A stretch of DNA of 64,000 bases from Halonotius roseus (GTDB lineage Archaea; Halobacteriota; Halobacteria; Halobacteriales; Haloferacaceae), in assembly GCF_006861655.1 (NCBI RefSeq), contig NZ_SESI01000002.1, positions 718,775 to 782,774 on the forward strand. Reading direction: 5' to 3'. Below, piece by piece: positions 41,717 through 50,981 of this stretch. The first letter of the stretch is position 1, and every line of letters starts with the position of its first letter. The position numbers and the translations under genes were made by a program. The notes under the pieces are model-generated. The model was not told the DNA's origin and searched no databases. It saw only the letters and a program-made list of their open reading frames with translations.

Positions 41717-42733
41717 ATGGTTGCAACGTTGCCGGATCTGCTTCGACTCCTCGTGATTCCGGTCTTGGGGTGGGCCGCCTGGCGCGACATCCACACCCGC
41801 CGGATCCCGAATCGGGTGTGGCCACCGCTGGTCATCCTTGGCGGCCTCCTGCTCGTCTGGGAAGCCGCCCAACTGTTCGTGTTTGGCGATCCCGGCGGCC
41901 AAGCCTTCCTGATCCGTGCCGGGATCAGCCTCCTGTTTGTCGCCCCGCTTGGCTACGCCTTCTGGTGGTTCGGTGCGTTCGGCGCGGCTGACGCGAAGGC
42001 GATGATCGCCCTCGCCGTTCTCCTCCCGACGTTCCCGACCTACGCCCTCGGCGGGCTGGAACTCCCTATCGTCGACACGACGATCGGCGTGTTTTCGTTG
42101 ACGGTGCTCACAAACGCGGTGATCCTCGCGGTGGTCGCGCCGATCGGCTTGGGCCTCGGGAATCTACTCCGCGGGCGAATCGAGCCTGCGGTCATGGTTT
42201 TGGCGCGACCAGTCCGAATCGACTCCTTGCCGAGTCGTCACGGACGACTGTTCGAAACGCCGGATGGGTTCACTCACAGCGGGCTTGATCTTGATGCCCT
42301 CCGGATGTATCTTCGCTGGCGCGGCCTTCCCTTAGCCGCGCTCCGGGCGGCCCCCGATGTCGCCCGCGATCCGGCCAGTATCGAGGCGACCGGCGAGCCG
42401 ACCGACGGCCGTAGCGACATCGACGACGATCTTGACTGGGACGATGCCGACGCTGTCCCGACAGTCGATGGCGACGCTACCGCCGAGAATCTTGATGACC
42501 CGTGGGGTGTCGACCAGTTTTTCGAGTCGATCGATCGGTCGACCTACGGCACCGACCCGGAACAACTCCGCGACGGCCTCGAACTGCTGGCGACAACTGA
42601 CGACGAGACGGTTTGGGTCTCGCCGGGGCTTCCATTCGTCGTCCCGATGTTTGCCGGCCTCCTTGTCGCCTTCACTTACGGCGACCTGCTGTTCGCCTTT
42701 CTTCGCTGGCTCGGCGTGTTCCCGCTTGTGTAA
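41717..42733 (+). CDS. pibD: Prepilin peptidase PibD (A24 family)
   Basis: A 338-residue membrane aspartyl protease that cleaves type III signal peptides of archaellins and pilins. The catalytic aspartates are in GWAAWRDIHTRRIPN (near 23) and in GAFGAADAKAMIAL (near 94; GAAD in place of GxGD). There are about six membrane helices, with a cytoplasmic acidic insert of about 130 residues (about 170-300) before the last helix. I start at ATG 41717 (MVATLPDLLRLL), as in other haloarchaeal PibD; in-frame ATGs at 41648 and 41696 are less likely. Confidence 0.9.
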   Translation: MVATLPDLLRLLVIPVLGWAAWRDIHTRRIPNRVWPPLVILGGLLLVWEAAQLFVFGDPGGQAFLIRAGISLLFVAPLGYAFWWFGAFGAADAKAMIALAVLLPTFPTYALGGLELPIVDTTIGVFSLTVLTNAVILAVVAPIGLGLGNLLRGRIEPAVMVLARPVRIDSLPSRHGRLFETPDGFTHSGLDLDALRMYLRWRGLPLAALRAAPDVARDPASIEATGEPTDGRSDIDDDLDWDDADAVPTVDGDATAENLDDPWGVDQFFESIDRSTYGTDPEQLRDGLELLATTDDETVWVSPGLPFVVPMFAGLLVAFTYGDLLFAFLRWLGVFPLV

Positions 42734-42825
42734 CGGCTCCGCTCGTGTAGCGACTCCGCCGCTGGCGGCGGCACCACTCGTTCTTGGATCGGTGTCCCTT
42801 TGGCCTCGCCGCCGCCCCCTTCGGT

Positions 42826-43968
42826 ATGGACGGACATCTTCGCAACGGCGTCGTCGAGGTCGGCGGCAACGCCCGCCAGCAGTTCCACGACGCCCGCGGT
42901 TACGGCCGGCCGGCCGACGGCAACGAGATCCGCCTGGCCCGCGTTGAGGCCGCCCACCTCCTGCTCCGTGGCGACCTCACGGCTGTCGTCGACCACGACG
43001 GCTCCGCCGGTCGCCTCTCCTTCGAGGATTTTTTCGTCGCCTCCGCGGCGGCCGCCGAGCGGTTTGCCCTCCGGTTTCTCGTCTACGCCGACCTCCGCGA
43101 TCGAGGATTCTATCTCACGCCCGCCCGCGCGGGCTGGCCCGGTGTCGACCCGGTCGCCAGCGGCGTCGACACGGCCGACGGCAACGCGGTCGACGACGAT
43201 CTGATCGATCTGATCGTCCCCCCTCGGGGCACAAAACCCGGAGACGGCGAACCCGCCTACCGAATCGCCGTCGTCGGGGAGCGCGAGTCGCTCCCGGCCG
43301 ACGAGCTTGCGAATCTCACCCTCGCGGTCGTCGACGAGGAAAGTGAGATCAGCTATCTCGAAACCACCACACCCGAGTTCGACGGCGGGACGACCTACAG
43401 CCCGCCGGCCGGCATCGCCGGCTCGCTCATCGGTGATCGTGTTATCGTCTGGGATGCTCCCGATGGGTTCTACGAGCACGGCTTCTATGGGCAACCGCTT
43501 GAGGCGCGGGAGGCGATCATCGACAGCGCGGTTCAACTCTCACTCGTCGAGGCCGCCGCCCTCGCTGTCGAGGGACAGCTGGTACTCGATGACGTGGACG
43601 ACACCGATGGCTCCGCCGATACGCCGGCCAGCTACACCGCGATCCGCGAACAGGGCCGGCGGGTCGAAGGCGAGCGGTTCGATCGCCGGCTGGCGGTCTA
43701 CCGCCGGCTCCGCCAGCAGGACGTGGTGCCGAAAACAGGCTACAAATTCGGCGCGGATTTCCGCACCTACAACACAGTCGAATCAGTCGATGACCTTCCA
43801 CACTCCGAGCGACTCGTTCGCGTTGTTGGGGCCGATCACGCCTTCGATCCCCGCGAGCTGTCTCTCGATGTGCGGCTCGCCGGCGGGGTTCGGAAACGAA
43901 TGGTTTTTGCGCTGACCGGCGCGAACGGGGAGATAGACTGGCTTGCGGTGAGCCGCCTGACACCATGA
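42826..43968 (+). CDS. endA: tRNA-splicing endonuclease (two-repeat form)
   Basis: A 380-residue homodimeric form with two fused repeats that cuts bulge-helix-bulge introns in tRNA and rRNA. The N-terminal repeat has FLVYADLRDRGFYLTPARAG (catalytic residues lost). The C-terminal repeat is active-like: VPKTGYKFGADFRTYNTVE with the tyrosine, HSERLVRVVG with the histidine, and RKRMVFAL with the lysine. The ATG at 42826 (MDGHLRNGVVEVGG) is the family start. Its TGA overlaps trpS by 4 nt, an arrangement that ties tRNA-Trp intron splicing to its charging enzyme. Confidence 0.93.
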   Translation: MDGHLRNGVVEVGGNARQQFHDARGYGRPADGNEIRLARVEAAHLLLRGDLTAVVDHDGSAGRLSFEDFFVASAAAAERFALRFLVYADLRDRGFYLTPARAGWPGVDPVASGVDTADGNAVDDDLIDLIVPPRGTKPGDGEPAYRIAVVGERESLPADELANLTLAVVDEESEISYLETTTPEFDGGTTYSPPAGIAGSLIGDRVIVWDAPDGFYEHGFYGQPLEAREAIIDSAVQLSLVEAAALAVEGQLVLDDVDDTDGSADTPASYTAIREQGRRVEGERFDRRLAVYRRLRQQDVVPKTGYKFGADFRTYNTVESVDDLPHSERLVRVVGADHAFDPRELSLDVRLAGGVRKRMVFALTGANGEIDWLAVSRLTP

Positions 43969-45569
43969 CCGACGATACCCCTCACGACGACGATGGAACG
44001 CCCGGAGCCGGCGCGACCGACCCGGTCGCCACAACCGACGGCGGCGTTGAGGAGACGACCATCGACCCGTGGGGATCGTCAACGATCGCCGACTACCGCA
44101 AGCTCTTCGAGGAGTTCGGCATCGAGGAGTTTGAGAATCTGCTCGGCGACGTGCCGAACCCGCATTACCTCATGCGCCGCGGGGTCATCTTCGGCCACCG
44201 CGATTACTCGCCCGTCGTTGAGGCCCTCGCCAACGACGAGCCCGCCGCCGCGCTCTCGGGCTTTATGCCGACCGGCGATCCGCATATCGGCCACAAACTC
44301 GTCTTCGATGAGATCATCTGGCATCAACAGCAGGGTGCCGACGCCTACGCCCTGATCGCCGATCTGGAGGCTCACTCCGCCCGCGGGATGACGTGGGACG
44401 AGATCGACGAACACACCGAGAGCTATCTGCTGAGTCTGCTTGCCCTCGGATTCGATGCCGAGGAGGGAACGCTCTACCGCCAATCCCAAAATCGAGAGCT
44501 TCAGGATCTCGCCTTCGAACTCGGCTCGAACGCCCGCTTTGCGGAGTTCGGTTCGATCTACGGCTTCGGCGGCGAGACCAGTGTCTCTCACATGCAGAGC
44601 GTTGTCACCCAGATGGCCGACATGCTCTACCCGCAGTTGGTCGACGGTCCTAAGCCGACGGTGATCCCGGTCGGCCCCGACCAAGATCCCCACGTTCGTC
44701 TCGCTCGGGATCTCGCGGTTCGAATGCGATTCTTCAAAGTCAGCGAGGCCTACGCAAGTTTCGAGGCCGACGCCGCCGAACGGGAGTTGATCGGTCGCGC
44801 CTACGACGCCCTCGTGGCCGACCTCGACAGCGACGAAATGGTTCGCTGTGCGGACGCCGCCGACTGGCTGGACGGCCACGATGTCGACCCTGAACTTACG
44901 ACTGCCAGAAATTCAGCGATCGACAAGCTGAGTGAGGCTGGCAAGGAGCCGGTTCGTCCGCGCGTCCGGTTCTTCCACCGCCACGGCCCCGACGACGCCT
45001 TCGAGGCGATGATCGATGCCATCGAGGGCGAAAAGCGCGTCTACGAGGGCCACATCGACGCCTTCGACCTCGATTTTGAGGCGGCTGAAGAACTCGCCCG
45101 TGAGGTCGAAGTCGACAACGGCGGCTACGGCTTCATCCAGCCTTCCTCCATTTACCACCGCTTCATGACCGGCCTGACCGGCGGCAAGATGTCGTCGTCG
45201 ATCCCGGCCAGCCACATCAGCCTGCTCGATGATCCCGAAGACGGCTACGACAAGGTGAAATCCGCGACGACGGGCGGCCGCGAGACAGCCGAAAAACAGC
45301 GCGAGCTCGGCGGCGAGGCCGACGACTGTCCGGTCTATGAGCTGTACGCCTACCTACTCGCCAACGATGACGATGGATTAGTCGAGGAGGTCTACGAGGA
45401 ATGTGTCGGCGGTGAGCGACTCTGTGGCGACTGCAAGGAACAGGCGGCGACGCTGATGGAGGAGTTCCTGAAAGAGCACCAAGAGAAACGCGAGGAAGCA
45501 CGGGAACTGCTCGATGACCTCGATATCGTTCTCGACTCTGACCGGAAAGGCCCGGGCGGCTCACACTGA
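43965..45569 (+). CDS. trpS: Tryptophanyl-tRNA synthetase
   Basis: A 534-residue class I synthetase. The signature is TGDPHIGHKLVFDE (HIGH) near residue 108, and TGGKMSSSIPASHISLLD (KMSKS-type) lies near 408. An extra acidic/alpha insert (about 270-320, DLDSDEMVRCADAADWLDG) and a long charged C-terminus (LMEEFLKEHQEKREEARELLDDL) are usual for haloarchaea. It is translationally coupled to endA. Confidence 0.96.
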   Translation: MTDDTPHDDDGTPGAGATDPVATTDGGVEETTIDPWGSSTIADYRKLFEEFGIEEFENLLGDVPNPHYLMRRGVIFGHRDYSPVVEALANDEPAAALSGFMPTGDPHIGHKLVFDEIIWHQQQGADAYALIADLEAHSARGMTWDEIDEHTESYLLSLLALGFDAEEGTLYRQSQNRELQDLAFELGSNARFAEFGSIYGFGGETSVSHMQSVVTQMADMLYPQLVDGPKPTVIPVGPDQDPHVRLARDLAVRMRFFKVSEAYASFEADAAERELIGRAYDALVADLDSDEMVRCADAADWLDGHDVDPELTTARNSAIDKLSEAGKEPVRPRVRFFHRHGPDDAFEAMIDAIEGEKRVYEGHIDAFDLDFEAAEELAREVEVDNGGYGFIQPSSIYHRFMTGLTGGKMSSSIPASHISLLDDPEDGYDKVKSATTGGRETAEKQRELGGEADDCPVYELYAYLLANDDDGLVEEVYEECVGGERLCGDCKEQAATLMEEFLKEHQEKREEARELLDDLDIVLDSDRKGPGGSH

Positions 45570-45599
45570 GATCGATGTTCCTCGTCTGCTACTGCAGGC

Positions 45600-46811
45600 T
45601 CAGTTGATTTTTCCGAACGTTGCTTGCTGCTTCGGCCCACTGATCTCGCTCTTTCTGTTGCGGAACTCCGACGGTGCCATCGCGCCGCTTCGCAGCAACT
45701 GAATCCGTTCGTGATCCGATTCGCTTAGCTCTACGTCGAAGACGGCCTGTTTGAGATAGTAACCGAAAGCTTCGGCAAGATAGGGTGGGACTGCGTTTCC
45801 GATCTGCTGGCGGCGAGCGACCAATCCGCCGTGGAACTCGTACTTATCCGGGAACGTTTGGAGTCGGGCTCCTTCCCGTGGCGTCAGCCCCCGATCCTCG
45901 AACGGATGGATACAACGGGCACTAGACGGCTTCGACATATTCGAGGTGATCGCAACCGCTGGCTCAGTTGAATCGAGTCGGGAGTATGAATTGTGGTAGC
46001 CAGAAGAGGGTTGTAGTTCGTCAGGAATCGCAGTTCTGTTTCCACCGTCGGGGATGTGTGAAATCATCTCGACCATCTCGTCGGAGTGTCTGGCTGCTTC
46101 GTGCCCGGTCAGGGTTTCACTGTCACCACGAAGATCTTCCTGTAGCACGGTTTCGGGTATTTGATCGTACTCAGTGATCTCCTCTCCCGGAGCCACGTTC
46201 GGGAGATCACCGATACCGTCTATCACGCTTGCCGTCTCCACTGGGTCAAGTTCGAACCCTTCCAGCGGGTGGGTGAGTCGAGGCTGTTTGTATGCGAGTA
46301 CAACAAGTCGGCGTCGATGCTGGGGAACGCCGAAATCAGATGACGTAACGATTCGAGTTGTGACGTTGTAACCGATGCTGCCGAAGGATTTCTTTACTGC
46401 GTCGAGGAATTTTCCGTCTGCAGTGTTCTCCATCCCACGGACATTCTCGAAGAGGGCTGCTTTCGGACTGAGCTTGTCTACCCAGTCGATAAAGTGGGTA
46501 AAAAGATGATTTCGCTCGTCGGAACCGTCGGGACTCACGACTTCTGAAAACCCTTGACACGGTGGCCCTCCAGCGACTAAGTCGACTGATTCCGTCCCTA
46601 CTTCCTCGGTAATATCGTCCGACTCGACATCTCGAATGTCGCCTGTGAGGTCAGCTGTTGAAATGCTGTTTCGGTTCGCAGCAAACGTTTCTCTCGCGTC
46701 TTCATCGATCTCGACAGCGTGGACGAGTTCGTAGCCGGCGTTTTCGAGACCAACAGACAGCCCGCCAGCCCCGGCGAACAGATCGACGTATGTCAGTTTG
46801 GACTCGTCCAT
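45600..46811 (-). CDS. dcm: DNA (cytosine-5-)-methyltransferase of a restriction-modification system
   Basis: 403 residues with the ordered C5-methylase motifs. I is VDLFAGAGGLSVGLENAG, IV is LVAGGPPCQGFSEV with the catalytic cysteine, and VI is ALFENVRGM. VIII is VPQHRRRLVVLA, IX lies in the CIHPFEDRGLTPREGARLQTFPDKYEFHG region, and X is QIGNAVPPYLAEAFGYYL. All are intact. It is divergent from the winged-helix and endonuclease genes with which it forms a type II system. GC content is lower than the surroundings, suggesting transfer. Target sequence cannot be told. Confidence 0.93.
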   Translation of the reverse strand: MDESKLTYVDLFAGAGGLSVGLENAGYELVHAVEIDEDARETFAANRNSISTADLTGDIRDVESDDITEEVGTESVDLVAGGPPCQGFSEVVSPDGSDERNHLFTHFIDWVDKLSPKAALFENVRGMENTADGKFLDAVKKSFGSIGYNVTTRIVTSSDFGVPQHRRRLVVLAYKQPRLTHPLEGFELDPVETASVIDGIGDLPNVAPGEEITEYDQIPETVLQEDLRGDSETLTGHEAARHSDEMVEMISHIPDGGNRTAIPDELQPSSGYHNSYSRLDSTEPAVAITSNMSKPSSARCIHPFEDRGLTPREGARLQTFPDKYEFHGGLVARRQQIGNAVPPYLAEAFGYYLKQAVFDVELSESDHERIQLLRSGAMAPSEFRNRKSEISGPKQQATFGKIN

Positions 46812-46841
46812 TTACTACACTCTTTGTCGATTCCGTATTTA

Positions 46842-46889
46842 ATGATTCGTATCATGCCACCGCTCGCGTTGGTAAATATATGGTAAATA
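46842..46889. promoter_or_regulatory. Divergent control region of the restriction-modification system
   Basis: Two candidate operators. ATGAT (46842-46846)/ATCAT (46851-46855) is an inverted repeat just upstream of an AT-rich TATA-like AAATACGG (46833-46840 region) of the methylase gene. TGGTAAATA occurs twice (46870-46878 and 46881-46889), 11 bp or one helical turn apart, next to the start of the winged-helix gene. A control protein could bind here to time methylase before endonuclease expression. Confidence 0.45.
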
Positions 46890-46923
46890 GATACTTTATT
46901 CTTGGTATTCTGCTGGCTATTGA

Positions 46924-47235
46924 GTGGATTTGAGATTGAACTCCGAAGACACTGACGGGACTGATCCATATGATACGCTGGCCTATATCGTTGGTTCGCG
47001 GTACCGACGACTGATCGTCAGTGAACTCTCATCAGGCCCATCCAACCCGACGAAAATCGCTGAGACGCACGATATACACGTCTCACACGTCAGCCGTGGT
47101 CTCGGCGAGTTAGCGGATAGGGATGTCGTATCTGCTTACGGGACTGATTCACGAACTCGGCTGTACCGACTCACGGAACACGGCGAAACGGTCGCAACAC
47201 TGCTTGACGAGTACGAAGAGGGAGAGAATGACTGA
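46924..47235 (+). CDS. Winged-helix regulator, candidate restriction control protein
   Basis: 103 residues with a GTG start at 46924. The winged helix is DTLAYIVGSRYRRLIVSELSSGPSNPTKIAETHDIHVSHVSRGLGELADRDVVSAYG, with the wing in RTRLYRLTEHGE. It is MarR/ArsR-like, not the helix-turn-helix_3 type of bacterial C proteins. Its last codons overlap the endonuclease start (47228) by 8 nt, so the two are one operon. A role in regulating the neighbouring R-M genes is inferred from position. Confidence 0.78.
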   Translation: MDLRLNSEDTDGTDPYDTLAYIVGSRYRRLIVSELSSGPSNPTKIAETHDIHVSHVSRGLGELADRDVVSAYGTDSRTRLYRLTEHGETVATLLDEYEEGEND

Positions 47236-48379
47236 ACGCACACCATCCGAACGAGAGGCGATTACTCGGTTTCTGTCTGACTACTTTCCGCGTGAGTATA
47301 TAGACGAGAAATCGATTTCACAACAGACAGAACCGGACGACTCGACCATTTCAGACGAAGAACTGGCCGTGATCGAGCAACTGATCGCGGCGGAGCAATC
47401 CGAGTTCGTCAGTTCGAAAGGGACACTCGGACTTGCGATAGACTTCTTGATGATCGCCGAGCAGCTTTCCCAGACCGACGAATGGGTTTCGGGTTTCGAT
47501 CCTGATGTCGGTGCTGATGATATTTTGTCCCGCTACGATCAGGCGAGCGTCAAATCGACATTGACGATCACGCATGATGGTGAAAAGTACGCGATTCGCC
47601 CCGTCCAAAACGCCGTCATCGACCTGTTTCGTGAGGATTTGAAACGCACGAACTTCCCGAGTTCTCCCGGCCACCATACCGGCGAGTGGGAACGGTACAC
47701 GGATCTGTTAGCGATGGCGTTTCAACTCTCCCGTGATGGTCGGTACATCGCAACCCAGCGGCTGTTCGATTACGGTCTCGAACAGTTGGAAAGAAAAGAC
47801 ATCACCCAGCGGGAACCACCGTTCCCTTCGCCGTTTGAGGCAGTGCTTCATGAGTACGACAGAAGCCATCCGGACGAGGAGGGTGGCTTGACCTACCAAG
47901 CATGGGCGTATGGGTACGTGACAGCGATGTGGCCGCATCTCTCGCTGGAAGCAAGCAAAGTTCGAACTGGCTCCTCTCGACAAAACCGCTACGGGGACAT
48001 CGACGGCTATCAAGGGCCGGATCTCGTGCTCTCTGTGGAAGTCAAAGATCGAGCCATCGATGGCCAAAACGTCGAAAGCGAGTTGGGATCGATGATGGAG
48101 TTGGCGGAGAATGCAACGACTATCGTTGTCGCTATCTGTCGGTCTGCATCCGACGACGCGATCACAGAGCTGAGGGAAGCGGATGTCAACGTTCTCACTG
48201 ACGAGCAACTCGCACAGCGATTGCAGCTGTGGGACTATCACAAACAGAATCGAGCCCTTCAGGGAATGGCTCACTATCTAACGAACATTGAGGAAGACCC
48301 TGGAGCACTACAGCGGCTGCTTCGGTTCATCGAGGAGATTGATCCGAATAACACCGCGCTGGCACATCTGGTCAAGTAG
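47228..48379 (+). CDS. Type II restriction endonuclease (PD-(D/E)xK)
   Basis: 383 residues from the ATG at 47228 (MTERTPSEREAITRF); the frame upstream overlaps the regulator gene in another frame. Residues 263-272 read PDLVLSVEVK, a clean PD-(D/E)xK nuclease motif, preceded by the glycine-rich NRYGDIDGYQG. The large N-terminal helical part presumably reads the target. It resembles SacI-type endonucleases in layout, but this is a guess. The partner methylase is divergent at 45600-46811. Lower GC than neighbours. Confidence 0.82.
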   Translation: MTERTPSEREAITRFLSDYFPREYIDEKSISQQTEPDDSTISDEELAVIEQLIAAEQSEFVSSKGTLGLAIDFLMIAEQLSQTDEWVSGFDPDVGADDILSRYDQASVKSTLTITHDGEKYAIRPVQNAVIDLFREDLKRTNFPSSPGHHTGEWERYTDLLAMAFQLSRDGRYIATQRLFDYGLEQLERKDITQREPPFPSPFEAVLHEYDRSHPDEEGGLTYQAWAYGYVTAMWPHLSLEASKVRTGSSRQNRYGDIDGYQGPDLVLSVEVKDRAIDGQNVESELGSMMELAENATTIVVAICRSASDDAITELREADVNVLTDEQLAQRLQLWDYHKQNRALQGMAHYLTNIEEDPGALQRLLRFIEEIDPNNTALAHLVK

Positions 48380-48496
48380 CCACCTTAACAAATATCAACC
48401 AATGACATGGTCGGAATTAATTCGCAGTATCCCGGCAATGGTTTCTCTATGTGGTTCCGCGGCCGCTCCGCCCGTTTTTGTTCACTCTTCTGTCGA

Positions 48497-48586
48497 GTTC
48501 CACTCGAAATGATCTGGGTTTGATTAGCAATCCGACCCGTTTTCGTCTAGCGTTTCTCCAAATAGAACTGTTGTTTCGACTGGAAC
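48497..48586. repeat. ORB-like inverted pair in a convergent gap
   Basis: GTTCCACTCGAAATGATCTG followed by GG (48497-48518, plus) and GTTCCAGTCGAAACAAC (minus, 48570-48586). The first 13 bases of the plus site equal those of the best ORB at the origin. The 245-bp gap 48380-48624 is AT-richer than its flanks and contains no gene. The plus site can also form a short hairpin TCGAGT/ACTCGA. Confidence 0.5.
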
Positions 48587-48624
48587 GTTAATAAAAATCG
48601 CTGGTGCTGTTGTCGCCGTGAGCG

Positions 48625-49650
48625 TTACTCCTCGCCGTCGCCGCCGTTGTCGTCGCCCGCTTCGCCTTCCTCTTCCTCCTCTGAGCGGGCGGCCACGAGA
48701 GCACCGCTGGCGACGCTGTACATCGGCTCGTCGGGTGAGTGGACGCCGCTGATCGAGAACGGGATGTTCGCGTCTTTGAGGTGGTCGGCGAACAGATCCT
48801 CGAACCCGTTGGGGCTGGAGGTGCCGCCCGTGACGACGACCGGCACGTCGAGGCCCTCTTCGACGTCTTCCTCGTCGACCTCGTTGGTGATGTTCTCGAT
48901 CACGTAGTCCAGCAGGTTCTCGTAGTAGATGGCGAGCGCGCCCTCGACGCCGCCGACATCGGTCTGGAAGTCCAACTCGAAGTCGTCTTCTTTGATCGAG
49001 GTCACCTTGTCGACTGGCGTCCCCGTCGCTTGGGCGGTCTGCTCGTCGACCCAGTCGCCCCCGCGGGCAATGGAGAACTTCATCACCGGCACCGCGTAGT
49101 AGGCCAGACAGACGTTGGTCATCCCCGCGCCGAAGCTGATCCCCAGCCCGGTGAAGTTGTTGTCGGCGAGTTCGGAGTAGATGACGGCCATCCCCTCGTT
49201 GATCGGCTCGGGATTATACCCCATGTCGCCGAGCATCGATTCCAGCGTTTTCTCGTGGTACAGCGTCGAGAGTTCCGAGTCGATGGGGTCAGCCGGGCTC
49301 GAATAGTAGAGCCGCTCGTCGTGTTTCGAGGGCTCGCCGACGACCTGTTCGGTGATGAGTTTGATCATCGGGATCGCCGAGGACTCGTCGCTGGAGAGGA
49401 TGCCGTGCTGCATCGGCCGGCGGGTCTCCTCGTTGAAGATGTTCGCAAAGTTGAGCGCGTCGTCACCGACGACGTACACCTGGTCGTCCTTTCGGATGTG
49501 GAGCACCTCGCTGCGGGAGAGCATCTGCTCGGCCATATCGCTGTACTCGATCTCGACGAACGAGTTCCGCTGTTGTACGAAGACAGTTTCCGCGCCTTCC
49601 TGCCGCGCGGAGAGAATATTCATGGTGCCAACGTCCAGTCCTTTTGCCAT
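48625..49650 (-). CDS. volA: Actin-superfamily ATPase, probable volactin
   Basis: 341 residues of the actin/Hsc70 fold. Phosphate 1 is [15 protein letters not shown] at the N-terminus, and phosphate 2 is [17 protein letters not shown] (near 168). The adenosine motif is [15 protein letters not shown] (near 275). An acidic tail ([19 protein letters not shown]) ends it. It matches the haloarchaeal polymer-forming actin volactin, which supports disk-shaped cells in Haloferax. Salactin-like or MreB-like relatives are alternatives. It is downstream of a CdpA-like membrane gene on the same strand, fitting a cell-shape role. Confidence 0.8.
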   Translation of the reverse strand: MAKGLDVGTMNILSARQEGAETVFVQQRNSFVEIEYSDMAEQMLSRSEVLHIRKDDQVYVVGDDALNFANIFNEETRRPMQHGILSSDESSAIPMIKLITEQVVGEPSKHDERLYYSSPADPIDSELSTLYHEKTLESMLGDMGYNPEPINEGMAVIYSELADNNFTGLGISFGAGMTNVCLAYYAVPVMKFSIARGGDWVDEQTAQATGTPVDKVTSIKEDDFELDFQTDVGGVEGALAIYYENLLDYVIENITNEVDEEDVEEGLDVPVVVTGGTSSPNGFEDLFADHLKDANIPFSISGVHSPDEPMYSVASGALVAARSEEEEEGEAGDDNGGDGEE

Positions 49651-49832
49651 AGATGAGCTTCAAAGCCGATCCACATAAGTTTTCGTAGGGGGTATATGTC
49701 GCTGACGCGAGCAGGGGTTCTGCGGTCGCTGTGGCTGATTTTGACGGGTTTGGTTTCCACCGGCTCGGCGTCGTTGCGGCGGCGTCAGCACAGGCTGCGG
49801 GTTCGAGATCAGCATAACCTGTAGATTCGAGA

Positions 49833-50717
49833 TCAGAACAGCCCGCGAATCCGATCCACGATGCCGCCCTCGGCTGCCGCGGCCGCTTCGTCCTCGCGCT
49901 GCTGTTCGCGGAGTTCACGTAACGCGGCCGCCTGATCGTCGGTGCCCTCGCCGCTGGCGGTTTCGACTTCGCCGCCTTGGAGGCCTTTGAGCTGTGAGAC
50001 GGCGTCGTTGACGCTGCCGTCGGCGGTGCGGGTTTCGTTCCCCGAATCCGGCATGTTCGAGCTGTCGATGTCGTCGATGGCACTCGTATCGAGGTTGAGG
50101 GTTCGTGTCTCCGTTTTGGCGACGCCACCCCACGAGAGTTCGGCGTCGTCGAGCGCGCCGTCGATGTCGGCCCGAACCTGCTCGTCGGTGACGGTCTCCT
50201 TGTCGTCTGCGTCGTCGCCGTCGGCCTCGCTGTCGGTGGCGACTGTGCCGGCCGCCCGTTCGACCTGGTGGGCGACGAGTGCGGCGGCCGTCGCCGCGAT
50301 CACGACGACGATGCCGACGCTGTAGATACCGACGACTTGCGGGGCGTAATCCGGCCCGACGGAGACGTTGAAATCGTTCGGATAGACGCCGACGAATCTG
50401 ACGATCCCGGCCGCACAGATCACGCTCCCGCTCGCGGCGACCAGCAGCATCCGCCGGTCGACGGGGAGTAACACGACGATCCCACCCAACAGCGCGGGCG
50501 CGCCGACCGCGCCGCTGACGATGGCGACCTGTCGGAGGCCGTAGGCCGTTCCGCTCAGCGTCGCGCTGTAGAGGAACACGAGGATGCCGGCGATGCCGAG
50601 TCCCAAGCCGAGGAAGAAGAGTCCGAAGCCGGCGTAGACGTCAACCGTGCGGTCGGGATCGCCGATATACTGCCGGTAGTAGTGGAGGAGTTGGTTCGAG
50701 TCGGTCGCCTCACTCAT
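49833..50717 (-). CDS. Four-helix membrane protein with long cytoplasmic tail (CdpA/DUF7139-like)
   Basis: 294 residues from ATG 50717 (MSEATDSNQLLHYYRQYIGDP). There are four or more membrane helices (about 27-50, 58-80, 88-105 and 125-150), then an acidic, flexible tail of about 130 residues with a conserved-looking end (GGIVDRIRGLF) that could bind a partner. The layout fits the haloarchaeal CdpA-type cell-division membrane protein (formerly a DUF), but I cannot confirm it from sequence alone. It is upstream of the actin homologue on the same strand. Confidence 0.6.
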   Translation of the reverse strand: MSEATDSNQLLHYYRQYIGDPDRTVDVYAGFGLFFLGLGLGIAGILVFLYSATLSGTAYGLRQVAIVSGAVGAPALLGGIVVLLPVDRRMLLVAASGSVICAAGIVRFVGVYPNDFNVSVGPDYAPQVVGIYSVGIVVVIAATAAALVAHQVERAAGTVATDSEADGDDADDKETVTDEQVRADIDGALDDAELSWGGVAKTETRTLNLDTSAIDDIDSSNMPDSGNETRTADGSVNDAVSQLKGLQGGEVETASGEGTDDQAAALRELREQQREDEAAAAAEGGIVDRIRGLF

Positions 50718-50803
50718 AGGGAGAGCTTTCAGCCCGACTGTAATCATTGTTCCCCCGACCCCAGTACTTTAGCTCTCCGGCGACGAGTACAAACCGAGCA
50801 ACA

Positions 50804-50980
50804 GTGGAACCGGACTGCCCACGGTGTGGCGAGGCCCTGACGACGTTCGCGCTGTCGGATGTCGAGGCCTTCACCTGCGAGGCCTGCGGCTACGTCGGCG
50901 TTGAGGCCGACCACTCCGGCGAGCCGCGAGCCGTCGAGAGCTGGGAGGACGCCCTCCAGCGGTTCCACGAGGATTCCTGA
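50804..50980 (+). CDS. Small zinc-ribbon protein
   Basis: 58 residues with a GTG start at 50804 (MEPDCPRCGEAL). Two CxxC knuckles, CPRC (C5, C8) and CEAC (C24, C27), then an acidic helix (VESWEDALQRFHED). Haloarchaea have many such one-domain zinc proteins, of unknown role. The next gene begins one base after its stop, so the two form an operon with 50982-51710 and perhaps 51713-51991. Confidence 0.78.
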   Translation: MEPDCPRCGEALTTFALSDVEAFTCEACGYVGVEADHSGEPRAVESWEDALQRFHEDS

Positions 50981-50981
50981 T

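Noticed and set aside
48497-48512. TCGAGT-TCC-ACTCGA hairpin as an intrinsic terminator of the endonuclease gene
   Set aside because: It lies about 115 nt after the stop and has no T-run; similarity to the ORB is a better explanation.
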